Assembly: GCA_900314755.1 (NCBI GenBank)
Contig: OMWH01000030.1
Location: 1-48,074 of the forward strand
DNA from: an uncultured Prevotellaceae bacterium
GTDB lineage: Bacteria > Bacteroidota > Bacteroidia > Bacteroidales > Bacteroidaceae
DNA: 48,074 nt
Direction: 5' to 3'
Positions 1-7,604 of the stretch are shown here, piece by piece. The notes under the pieces are model-generated. The model worked only from the letters and a program-made list of their open reading frames with translations, was not told the DNA's origin and did not search any database. Every line of letters starts with the position of its first letter. Position 1 is the first letter of the stretch. Made by a program: the position numbers and the translations under genes.

Positions 1-106
1 CCTTGGTCTCACGCTCAAAAGTGTCCTGCATGCCCTCACCATAGATAGAATAGGAGGCTTGAATGGCATAGCCTTCTTCTGCTATGAGAAAATCAACCTT
101 CACCTT
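1..106 (-). pseudogene. 3' part of a decayed gene, possibly a DUF4143-type ATPase C-terminus
   Basis: The minus strand is open from an in-frame TGA at 107-109 to the window edge and reads KVKVDFLIAEEGYAIQASYSIYG, then a Glu/Arg-rich stretch (FERETK). The K-V-D-F-L-I ... A-I-Q-x-S-Y ... E-R-E pattern resembles the C-terminal nuclease-like part of AAA_14/DUF4143 ATPases, as I remember that family. No proper start exists: a stop precedes it, and the sequence upstream of that is repeat DNA (138-272). I infer a gene remnant whose 5' part was lost or replaced by repeats. The rest lies outside the window, so an intact gene with an unusual start cannot be fully excluded. Confidence 0.35.
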
Positions 107-137
107 TCATATTATATCTCTGATAATCAATAAGATA

Positions 138-175
138 GGCTTCGACCCACGGAGGCGGCACCTTCACCCCACGGA
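138..175. repeat. 22-nt GC-rich repeat, one full and one partial unit
   Basis: Positions 154-175 match the 22-nt unit (core GGCGGCACCTTC) that is tandemly repeated at 7875-7980 inside the U32-family gene. A partial unit precedes it at 138-153. This intergenic copy shows that the unit is a dispersed repeat and not part of the U32 protein's own coding history. Confidence 0.75.
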
Positions 176-214
176 GCCCGGGGCTTCGCAAACCACATGC
201 TGTATTTTGGTAAA

Positions 215-272
215 CACAGAGATACGGAGACACAGAGAAATAATAAAAACTCTGTGCCTCTGTATCTCTGCG
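215..272. repeat. Palindromic repeat with two 23-nt arms
   Basis: Arm 215-237 (CACAGAGATACGGAGACACA...) and arm 250-272 are reverse complements at 20 of 23 positions, separated by a 12-nt A-rich loop. The CACAGAG/CTCTGTG type of palindrome is, from memory, a common dispersed intergenic repeat in several phyla. No coding function is likely, though it could fold as RNA. Confidence 0.75.
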
Positions 273-310
273 TTGAGTGAATATTTAGGGCAAAATCGTC
301 ATTCGTTGTC

Positions 311-386
311 ACCCTTGTCACCTCGTTGCCACACGTAACGTACTGATTATCAGATAGTGTTGCAAGGTGGCAACGGTTGCAAGGGT
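311..386. repeat. Composite inverted repeat in the intergenic region
   Basis: Nested complementary blocks are visible: ACCCTTG (311-317) with CAAGGGT (380-386), GTTGCCAC (325-332) with GTGGCAAC (367-374), and CTGAT (343-347) with ATCAG (349-353). Together they could form a long imperfect hairpin. The remaining bases up to 488 hold nothing I can name. Confidence 0.6.
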
Positions 387-488
387 AAAAAACTTTATGT
401 AGGGAGAATATGCGGAATGGTTACACAGAAATCAAGTTTTTCTGCATGAAAATTTGGAAGTTTGGAATAAAGATACCCTGTCATCCAT

Positions 489-1742
489 TCAAAACGCCAA
501 CCGCTTACCCTCCAGCCAGAAGTCTTGAAGGACGTATTTATCCGAGGTCTGCACATCCAGCATGAGGGGTGTAGAGACCTGGATGCGACGCATCACAATA
601 TCATTACAGCGGGAAAGGGGCATGTTGTCCCTCTTCCCCATTTTATAGAACTGCGTCCACGGATGTATGAAGAGGAAGCGGTCACAACCGCCTCTGATAT
701 CCTCCACCGTGATATACTCATAGTGCTGAGGCGTGTCTGGACGCATCTTCAGCCATAGCACCCGGTTGGCATCATTCGTCACACAACGGCGCAGGATGAC
801 ATTCCTGTCGTGCAGCGACTCAGAGCCTAACGTCAGACAGCCATGCACCTTGCCATAGACACAGTCCTCAATCAGTATCCGCTCGTTGTCTCCATTCTGT
901 GCATCCTGGTCAGCCCAGGTTCCTTTGCCCCCTTTCAGCACCACGGCATCGTCGTTGACATGCATAAAACAGCCTCGCACCACCACGTCGGTACACGCGT
1001 CGATGTCGATGGCATCCGAACTGGGTGCCCCTTTCGTGGCATCCTGCTCCCACACCTTCTCCGTAGGAGCGAAGATGTAGCAGTCCAGGTAGCGCACATA
1101 CTGGCATTTATAGATATGATTCGTCCAGAAGGGTGAGTTGACGAGACGCACGTCCTGTATCGTCACATGTTTTGAGTTGGTGATATACGTCAGCCGTGGG
1201 CGCTGACTGTCTTTGTTCGTACAATCAGGGTTCCACTGGCGGCGCAACCAGAAGTCCTGCCAGTAACGCAGTCCGTTGCCGTCGATGGTCCCACGCCCCG
1301 TTATCGAGAAGCCATCCACCCCATAGGCATTCACCAAGGCTGGGAAATACTTACAGGTCTCCCCCTCTATGCGTGTCACCATCACGGGGAAGTCAGCGAT
1401 ACGGTCGCTACCCTTCAGTTTCCCGACGACATGCAGATGCGTCCCCGGTTTGAAGAACAGCGCCCCGGAGAGGAAAGTCCCTTGTGGTATCACCACGACA
1501 CCACCACCCTCCTCCGCGCAGCGGTCTATCACCCGCTGGATGGTCTTTGTCTGCACCACCGTGCTGTCTGTCGTCACCCCATAGTCCGTGATGACATATT
1601 GTCGTCCCAGCAGTGCGACATCCACCTTTCCCGCTTTCAGGAACCAGTCGTCCATCTCACTGCCGTCAGGCCAGTTGTCAGCCTGCGTCTCCAGTGCCAT
1701 GAGGAGCATCCCCAACAATCCTATTCCTATCCTCATCATCAT
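489..1742 (-). CDS. Glycoside hydrolase family 28 (polygalacturonase-like), secreted
   Basis: Predicted exported right-handed beta-helix glycosidase that would hydrolyse galacturonan-type bonds in pectin or related glycans. The chosen start (MMMRIG) gives a signal peptide of about 22 residues ending near TQA. GH28 features follow: a pectate-lyase-like N-terminal strand with GGGVVVIPQGTF, then GRGTIDGNG, SSDAIDIDA, HVNDDAVVLKGG with the paired catalytic aspartates, and KVHGCLTLGSE carrying the catalytic-region His-Gly. The frame is open further upstream, but that would overlap rprY and bury the signal peptide. The start lies 22 nt after the rprY stop, so the gene may be cotranscribed with rprXY. 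The exact substrate is unknown; GH28 members in gut Bacteroidales include exo-acting and rhamnogalacturonan enzymes. Confidence 0.85.
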   Translation of the reverse strand: MMMRIGIGLLGMLLMALETQADNWPDGSEMDDWFLKAGKVDVALLGRQYVITDYGVTTDSTVVQTKTIQRVIDRCAEEGGGVVVIPQGTFLSGALFFKPGTHLHVVGKLKGSDRIADFPVMVTRIEGETCKYFPALVNAYGVDGFSITGRGTIDGNGLRYWQDFWLRRQWNPDCTNKDSQRPRLTYITNSKHVTIQDVRLVNSPFWTNHIYKCQYVRYLDCYIFAPTEKVWEQDATKGAPSSDAIDIDACTDVVVRGCFMHVNDDAVVLKGGKGTWADQDAQNGDNERILIEDCVYGKVHGCLTLGSESLHDRNVILRRCVTNDANRVLWLKMRPDTPQHYEYITVEDIRGGCDRFLFIHPWTQFYKMGKRDNMPLSRCNDIVMRRIQVSTPLMLDVQTSDKYVLQDFWLEGKRLAF

Positions 1743-1764
1743 TGGGTGACGACAGACACACGGT

Positions 1765-2463
1765 TTACTCTTCCTCTGGCGCAATGAGTTTGTAACCCTT
1801 ACCATGGATATTGATGATCTCAATCTGGTCATCGTCCTTCAAGTGCTTACGCAACTTAGTGATATACACATCCATTGAGCGGGCATTGAAGTAATTATCA
1901 TCAATCCAGATGGTCTTCAGGGCGAAGTCACGCTGCAGGATCTCATTGGCATGAGAGCACAGCAGTGCCAGCAACTCATTCTCCTTGGTGGTCAGCTTCG
2001 TCTGCTTGTCACCGATGACCAGCAACTGCTTCTGGGTATCGAAGGTGAAGCGTCCGATATGGTATACGGAGCTCTCCTTGTTCTTCTTACCACGCACACG
2101 ACGAAGGATAGCCTCTACACGGAACACCAGCTCCTCCATGGAGAATGGTTTGGTGATATAGTCGTCAGCACCAATCTTAAAGCCCTCGAGGATATCCTCC
2201 TTCAGGGTCTTTGCCGTGAGGAAGATAATAGGAATCTCCGCATTGGCACTGCGAATCTCCTGTGCCAGTGTGAAACCGTCCTTCTTAGGCATCATCACGT
2301 CCAGCACACAGATGTCAAACTTTGTCTTCAGGAAAGCCTTGTAACCAGCCTCACCGTCGGGACACAGTTCTGCCTGATAGCCCTTGGCAGCCAGATACTC
2401 ACGCAACAGCATTCCCAGGTTCTCATCGTCTTCACAAAGAAGAATTTTCAGTTTCTCGTCCAT
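1765..2463 (-). CDS. rprY: OmpR-family response regulator, RprY-like
   Basis: A 232-residue, two-domain DNA-binding response regulator. The receiver domain (about 1-120) has the acidic pair E11/D12/D13, phospho-acceptor D55 in VLDVMMP, T83 in LTAK and K104 in ITKPF. A winged-helix Trans_reg_C domain follows (about 135-229), with KLTTKENELLALL and the recognition region NARSMDVYITKLRKHL. Length and sequence match RprY of Bacteroides. The gene follows the kinase gene rprX by 27 nt and is presumably phosphorylated by it. Its target genes cannot be read from this window. The downstream GH28 and upstream TonB receptor genes are candidates by position only. Confidence 0.9.
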   Translation of the reverse strand: MDEKLKILLCEDDENLGMLLREYLAAKGYQAELCPDGEAGYKAFLKTKFDICVLDVMMPKKDGFTLAQEIRSANAEIPIIFLTAKTLKEDILEGFKIGADDYITKPFSMEELVFRVEAILRRVRGKKNKESSVYHIGRFTFDTQKQLLVIGDKQTKLTTKENELLALLCSHANEILQRDFALKTIWIDDNYFNARSMDVYITKLRKHLKDDDQIEIINIHGKGYKLIAPEEE

Positions 2464-2490
2464 AATCTTATTCGTTTAAGTGTTAATATA

Positions 2491-4053
2491 TTATTCTTGA
2501 TTCTCTTTTAATATCGGCAGGGAGATCGTGAACTTCGTACCTTTGCCCAAGTCACTCTCACACTTGATCTCACCCTGATGGAGGTCTACGACCTTCTTCA
2601 CGTAGGCAAGTCCGAGACCGAAGCCCTTCACGTCATGCTTATTACCGGTATGTACCCGGTAGAACTTATCGAAGATCTTCCTCAGGTTCTCTTTCTTGAT
2701 GCCCTGTCCTGTGTCACGGATACTCAGCAGCAGGCGGTCGTGGTCGTTCCATGTACGGATATAGATATCCAGCGGCTCCTCCGGCTTGCGGTATTTCACC
2801 GCATTGTCCATCAGGTTGGTGATGGCATTCTGGAAATGCACCTCATCAACGTAGATACCCGAGTCGACAGCCTCTATCTGTGTGTAAATCTTACCACCGG
2901 TATGCTCCACACGCAGGGTGAAGGTGGAGGCGATGGTCTCCACCATCTCGTTGAGGTCGAGAGACTTCTTCTTGAACACCACACTCTTCTTGTCGAACAT
3001 CGACATCTGCAGCACTTTCTCCACGAGGAAGCGCAGGCGTTTCGACTCGTCGGCGATGACACCACCCAGGTGTTTCGTCATCTGCTCACTCTTCGTCACA
3101 CTATCGTCGTTCATCATCTGAGCGGCAAGCGAGATGGAGGCGATAGGTGTCTTCAGCTCATGGGTCATGTTATTGATGAAGTCGTTCTTGATCTCCGTAT
3201 AACGTTTCTGACGGAAGATGAGCACGATGGTAAAGATAAACGTGATCAGCAATACCAATGTGAAGACCAGTGACGGTATCATAAACCGTACTGACGAGAA
3301 GATATAGCTGCCCATGTCGGGGAAGTGAACTTTCAACACACCCATCTTCGACTGCGGGTCGTTACGGAACAACAGCTGCGGATAGCTGTATTGCTCCCCC
3401 TCATCCGTATAGTCCGGACAGCGATACACCTCACGACCATCAGCGGTAGACACGGTGAAATGATAAGGAATATTGACACCGTTGTTCATCAGCTCCGCAC
3501 GGATATCCTGGTCAAGCATACGGAAGTTGATGCGCTCCTTCAGTGGTTTGTCACTCGCCGTATAAAGGATGTTATAGACCACCTCGTCCAACAACGCCTT
3601 CTGATAGACATAACGCTGACGGACAATCTCCTGCATCGACTTTGCCGCCTCAGAGAGCGAGTTTTTATCCTTCCGCAGAATCATTGCCTTGGGGACAGAG
3701 GCGGGCTTCATCTCAAAAGTCTTCAACTGGAAAGAGGAATATACCGTTCCGTCATCGGCAGCCACAGCAAACTGGTGAGACTGGCGGATAGAACCGTCCA
3801 GACCATCGACGGTAATAGAGTCCTGACTGAACGCACGGCGCTCCGTAGCCTGCACGTCTTTCTCCAGATAGCGCTGTGTCTCGTTCATCTCCAGATTACG
3901 GGATGCCTGATAGAGACTGCGGTTCACACTCTCGTCAAACTGCTCTTTCTTCATCTTCACCATCTCCTCGACATAGGAGAACTGAAGATAAAGCAGACCC
4001 AGGAAAGCGAGTCCCATGACGATGGCTATAGCCCAAATAGTAGACTTCTTCAT
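2491..4053 (-). CDS. rprX: Sensor histidine kinase, RprX-like
   Basis: A 520-residue membrane histidine kinase partnered with RprY. Transmembrane segment 1 lies at about 6-24 and segment 2 at about 257-280, enclosing a periplasmic sensing domain of roughly 230 residues with no recognised fold. The HisKA motif has H298 in FINNMTHELKTPIASIS. The ATPase domain follows, with an N box (NAITNLMDNAVKY), G1 (RDTGQGI), an F box and G2 (GFGLGLAYVKKV). The -7 box TATCTTTG (4062-4069) lies only 8 nt before the ATG, so the mRNA leader would be very short or absent. The signal sensed is unknown. Confidence 0.9.
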   Translation of the reverse strand: MKKSTIWAIAIVMGLAFLGLLYLQFSYVEEMVKMKKEQFDESVNRSLYQASRNLEMNETQRYLEKDVQATERRAFSQDSITVDGLDGSIRQSHQFAVAADDGTVYSSFQLKTFEMKPASVPKAMILRKDKNSLSEAAKSMQEIVRQRYVYQKALLDEVVYNILYTASDKPLKERINFRMLDQDIRAELMNNGVNIPYHFTVSTADGREVYRCPDYTDEGEQYSYPQLLFRNDPQSKMGVLKVHFPDMGSYIFSSVRFMIPSLVFTLVLLITFIFTIVLIFRQKRYTEIKNDFINNMTHELKTPIASISLAAQMMNDDSVTKSEQMTKHLGGVIADESKRLRFLVEKVLQMSMFDKKSVVFKKKSLDLNEMVETIASTFTLRVEHTGGKIYTQIEAVDSGIYVDEVHFQNAITNLMDNAVKYRKPEEPLDIYIRTWNDHDRLLLSIRDTGQGIKKENLRKIFDKFYRVHTGNKHDVKGFGLGLAYVKKVVDLHQGEIKCESDLGKGTKFTISLPILKENQE

Positions 4054-4061
4054 ATCGGGAG

Positions 4062-4069
4062 CAAAGATA
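4062..4069 (-). promoter_or_regulatory. -7 box of the rprX promoter
   Basis: TATCTTTG on the minus strand matches the Bacteroidetes consensus TAnnTTTG and ends 8 nt from the rprX start codon. Transcription would begin at or next to the start codon. Confidence 0.6.
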
Positions 4070-4165
4070 ATGCTTTTACCGATATGAAGAAGTCATTTAG
4101 TTAATTAATTCCGTTAATTTTAACGTTATTAACAACAATATTCTAATTTAGTTCCGTATACTGCT

Positions 4166-6574
4166 TTAGAAATGAATATTCACATCCACTCCTACCTGAA
4201 TAGGATTTGCCTTCTGGGCGAAGTAACGCTGACCTCTTGCCGCTGTCGACATGACGGCAAAGGTATTGTATTTCGTGTCTGTCAAGTTGCGTCCCCAGAG
4301 AGAGACGACAACAGGTCCGAAGTCATAGTCCGCATGCGCTCCCATCACCGCATAGAACTTCTGGGCAAAGGTATTAGCCTCATCCCACCATGTCTTACCC
4401 TGTCCGGAGACATTCGCACCAATAGTGAACTTACCGATGTGATAGTCAGCCATCACACTCAGCAAATGCTTGGGTACAAAGGGCACATAGTTATCCTTAT
4501 AACTGATTGTTCTAATATCCTGGGTATAGGGTGTCGTCGACGATTTATTCTCATACTCATCAAACTTCGCATTAGTGAAACTATAGGTCAGTCCCCAGTC
4601 AAGGGCATTGTCGAAAGCACGTCCACGCAGGGATGCCTCCATGCCGCAGGAATGGCTCTTACCGGCATTCACCATGATGCGCCCGTAATTGCTATGAGGC
4701 TCCATGACAGTGAGTTGCTGGTTACGGATCTTCATGTAGAAGAAAGCGAGGTCAGCATGCACCTTACCGTCAAAGAGGTTCAGATGCGTGCCTACCTCAA
4801 AGTTCCAAGACTCCTCAGGTTTGTAACTGATGGTCTCCTCTATATTATCATAGTCTTGTATTGTATGCTCCACGTCATAGTCACCACGCATCGCATTTTG
4901 CTGATTCGCATTCAGGTCGGTCTGGAGGATGTCACTGAACATCTGGATGTTATACCCACCAGTGCGATAGCCTTTCGACACGAGGGCATAGACATTGCCT
5001 ATCTTGTCGAAATTATAAGTAATACCTATTTTCGGCAACAACTGGGTATAGGTCTTTGAGCGGCTGTCAGCCACATGCGAGGTGAGATGATAGGTAGCCA
5101 CCGCATTGGCGGTACCTCCCGTCATATTCATATAAGCGAGTGCGTCGTAGTCGATTTTCACCCTGTCAACATTGAACCGCAGACCAAGCGTCAGTTTCAG
5201 GCGGTCAACCAGTTCGATGTTCGTCTCATGGAAAAGAGCGAAGTTCATCGAAGGAGTCTTGAACGACTCAGGCACTGCCATCTCCGCCGACATGGTGACA
5301 CCCATGGCATCCACCGTCTGCTGCGCCATCTGCATAGCCTGCTCTTGGGGCATTCCCTGTCCCATGAAACGACCCATCATTGCCTGGAGCATCGCATTCT
5401 TCATGGAGTTCTCAATAGCAGAACCAATAGGACCTGTGATTGCCTCACCGAAAGTAACAGGTGCATCAGTATGCAGCCACTGGTAGGAGCCGAAGAGACC
5501 CGTGGCATGCTGCCAGCGACCTGTATGATGAGAGCGAAGCACAAACTCCTGTGTCAGGGCATTCATCTTCTGACGCTGCTCCAGACGCAGGTAGTCGGGT
5601 GTCATATAGTCCTGGTCCATCATCATCCGGTCTTGCAGGAACTGGTAACTGGTCGTGGAGGTGAAGAGCAGGTTCTTCATATCATAACTAATGGAAAGAC
5701 CCGTATTCAGCATGTTGCGCTTATAGCCGTTCATGAAGGTGGTGGCGGGGTCAGCGACATCAAGGGTGTAGGGGCTGACCGAACTTTCCTCTATCGGCTG
5801 GAACTCGCCATAGCCGAAACCATTCTGGTTGACATACTGATAGTCAACCGTCCAGTCGAGTTTCAACTTATGATTTGGAGCAAAGATCAGGCGCACTTTA
5901 GCACCAGCCTCATTACTCTTGTCGTTCTTCTCCGAGAAATTCTGATTGTCAATAAAACCTTTCAGTCCGCTGTAAAAGCCTGCCACAGAGAAGGCAAGTT
6001 TTTCACTGGGGCGATGATAGTGTGCCACCTCCACATTCGAATAGAGTCCTGTACCGATGCCCAGACGAATGTTCGTTCCCTGATAACTCATCGGGTTCTT
6101 GGAATAGACACGCACCAGTCCTCCCTCAGTATTCTGTCCGTAGAGCGTCCCCTGAGGACCACGCAGCACATCCACTCGGTCGAGCATATAGAAATGGTTA
6201 TTATAGGCAGCCTTTGACATCAGGGGGATATTGTCGTAATAAACGCCTACGGCAGGATTGTTGATGCGCGAGCCAATACCTCTTATATATAAGGAGGAGG
6301 TCAGGCGTGACCCATAGGTAGGCATCACGAAGGACGGAACATATTGCGACAACTGGCTAAGGTCGTTCACATTCAACTGGTGCATCTCGTCGGCTCCGAA
6401 AACATTACTGCTCACTGGCTGCTGACGCAACAGGAAACTCTCTTTGGGCTGAGAGATAACGATAACCTCGTCAAGGTCTATCACACGGGAAGAGTCGTTC
6501 ACCTCGTAGGCTTGCGACAGGACGGGCATCATACACAACAGACCCGTCAAAATGAATTGCATATTCTTTTCCAT
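4166..6574 (-). CDS. TonB-dependent outer-membrane receptor
   Basis: Outer-membrane TonB-dependent receptor of about 802 residues. The start MEKNMQFILTGLLCMMPVLSQA gives a typical signal peptide, and a -7 box lies 8 nt upstream; the ORF continues further 5' but would then include the promoter. A TonB-box-like segment (LDEVIVISQ) is followed by a plug domain with SLYIRGIGSR and VDVLRGPQGTLYGQNTEGG, then a 22-strand-type barrel ending in the aromatic-terminated strand VDVNIHF. This is not a SusC protein: it lacks the N-terminal carboxypeptidase-like domain, has no SusD partner, and resembles siderophore/cobalamin-type receptors. One predicted loop (about residues 388-430) is strikingly methionine-rich. 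The substrate is not determinable from sequence alone. Confidence 0.85.
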   Translation of the reverse strand: MEKNMQFILTGLLCMMPVLSQAYEVNDSSRVIDLDEVIVISQPKESFLLRQQPVSSNVFGADEMHQLNVNDLSQLSQYVPSFVMPTYGSRLTSSLYIRGIGSRINNPAVGVYYDNIPLMSKAAYNNHFYMLDRVDVLRGPQGTLYGQNTEGGLVRVYSKNPMSYQGTNIRLGIGTGLYSNVEVAHYHRPSEKLAFSVAGFYSGLKGFIDNQNFSEKNDKSNEAGAKVRLIFAPNHKLKLDWTVDYQYVNQNGFGYGEFQPIEESSVSPYTLDVADPATTFMNGYKRNMLNTGLSISYDMKNLLFTSTTSYQFLQDRMMMDQDYMTPDYLRLEQRQKMNALTQEFVLRSHHTGRWQHATGLFGSYQWLHTDAPVTFGEAITGPIGSAIENSMKNAMLQAMMGRFMGQGMPQEQAMQMAQQTVDAMGVTMSAEMAVPESFKTPSMNFALFHETNIELVDRLKLTLGLRFNVDRVKIDYDALAYMNMTGGTANAVATYHLTSHVADSRSKTYTQLLPKIGITYNFDKIGNVYALVSKGYRTGGYNIQMFSDILQTDLNANQQNAMRGDYDVEHTIQDYDNIEETISYKPEESWNFEVGTHLNLFDGKVHADLAFFYMKIRNQQLTVMEPHSNYGRIMVNAGKSHSCGMEASLRGRAFDNALDWGLTYSFTNAKFDEYENKSSTTPYTQDIRTISYKDNYVPFVPKHLLSVMADYHIGKFTIGANVSGQGKTWWDEANTFAQKFYAVMGAHADYDFGPVVVSLWGRNLTDTKYNTFAVMSTAARGQRYFAQKANPIQVGVDVNIHF

Positions 6575-6582
6575 AACGGCTG

Positions 6583-6590
6583 CAAAGGTA
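6583..6590 (-). promoter_or_regulatory. -7 box of the TonB receptor promoter
   Basis: TACCTTTG on the minus strand, 8 nt before the ATG at 6574. It supports that ATG as the start and again suggests a near-leaderless mRNA. Confidence 0.6.
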
Positions 6591-6632
6591 CGACATTCCG
6601 TCATACTATGCAATCCCTATTTATATGGATTT

Positions 6633-7604
6633 TTAAGTATTCACCGTTCCGCAGTGCGGACAACGCCCCTTTTGCGTGAGCAAAGCACCACAATGTCCGC
6701 AAGTATACCGGCAATGGGCATAGCGCCAATAACGGTGAATGGCAAAGACGAAATAGGCTACCAGCAACAGGTACCCTATATAATATAAGGTGGAGACGCT
6801 GAACACCACATAGTCGACGGCACAGACACCCGCCAGTCCTCCCAGATACAGGACGGCATCAGCACCGTTCAGATGTCGCAGCACGTCATCGAGGGCTGCC
6901 ACAGCCACAATGATGATTGCCCAGACGGAAGCCATGAAGAGTCCAAGATGCCAGGGGAGCGCGAAGGGATTCAACGAGGGGTGATAGTAGAAATGCCGCC
7001 ATGTCTCCGCACCGAACATCTGGATAGAGGCATAGAGGGTGGCTGACGATGCGACCAGCAGACAGAGCAAGGTGGGATAGAAGGAGTCTATATCATTGAA
7101 ATGCACGATATAGGCATCGTGACGGTTCAACCGATACAGTCCATAGGCAACGACGACAATAACCAGGAAGGCAAGGAATACCAACAAATGGGTATTTGAG
7201 AAGAAATCGATAAACTGCGAGATGGGATCGTCGGGGGACACCCCTGCCAGCATCTCACTCTCCCTGATCCACCCCTGTGTCATCTGGTCGCGCGCCACCT
7301 TCACCCATATCGAGTCAATAGAGTCAGCGGATATCGTCATGATATCTGCCACGACCAGCCGCTCACCTTCTTCCACATACAGAGTGTCGAACGCCATCTC
7401 ACCGGGTTGGTCGGACAAAGGAAGACTTTTGGCGTTTACCACGAAATTATAGTTTTGGGTATAATGGTGCGTCGTGAAGAAGGAGATACTGTCAAGCTGT
7501 TTCTCCGTCAGGTCCCATGCGTCAGGTGTCTGCGGACCGTGGTTATAACATGCTGCCAGCAGGAACGCACCAAGGATGAGTATGATATTCCTAATCTTCC
7601 GCAT
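6633..7604 (-). CDS. Membrane lipoprotein with SH3-like region, several TM helices and a C-terminal zinc ribbon
   Basis: No named family recognised. The N-terminus MRKIRNIILILGAFLLAAC is a lipoprotein signal with an LAAC lipobox. Residues around 75-115 (GERLVVAD ... SIWVKVARDQMTQGWIRESEML) look like a bacterial SH3-like domain. About five hydrophobic segments follow, and the C-terminus CGHCGALLTQKGRCPHCGTVN is one zinc ribbon. The start overlaps the U32 gene end by 14 nt (20 nt if the ATG two codons earlier is used), so it is probably cotranscribed as the last gene of the long run that begins at 18908. Zinc ribbons recur in three proteins of the kinase/AAA cluster upstream, hinting at a link, but this is inference. 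Confidence 0.6.
   Translation of the reverse strand: MRKIRNIILILGAFLLAACYNHGPQTPDAWDLTEKQLDSISFFTTHHYTQNYNFVVNAKSLPLSDQPGEMAFDTLYVEEGERLVVADIMTISADSIDSIWVKVARDQMTQGWIRESEMLAGVSPDDPISQFIDFFSNTHLLVFLAFLVIVVVAYGLYRLNRHDAYIVHFNDIDSFYPTLLCLLVASSATLYASIQMFGAETWRHFYYHPSLNPFALPWHLGLFMASVWAIIIVAVAALDDVLRHLNGADAVLYLGGLAGVCAVDYVVFSVSTLYYIGYLLLVAYFVFAIHRYWRYAHCRYTCGHCGALLTQKGRCPHCGTVNT

Noticed and set aside
84-338. Small ORFs at the left end
   Set aside because: They are made of repeat DNA (palindrome 215-272 and the 22-nt unit) and have no promoter or domain.
1743-1832. Upstream start for the GH28 gene
   Set aside because: It would overlap rprY and add 30 basic residues in front of the signal peptide.
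5075-6217. Long plus-strand ORF of 380 codons opposite the TonB receptor (similar ones at 16747-17907 and 21438-22469)
   Set aside because: They lie wholly opposite well-supported genes, show His/Leu/Arg-biased composition typical of reverse-strand reading, and have no promoter, start context or recognisable domain.
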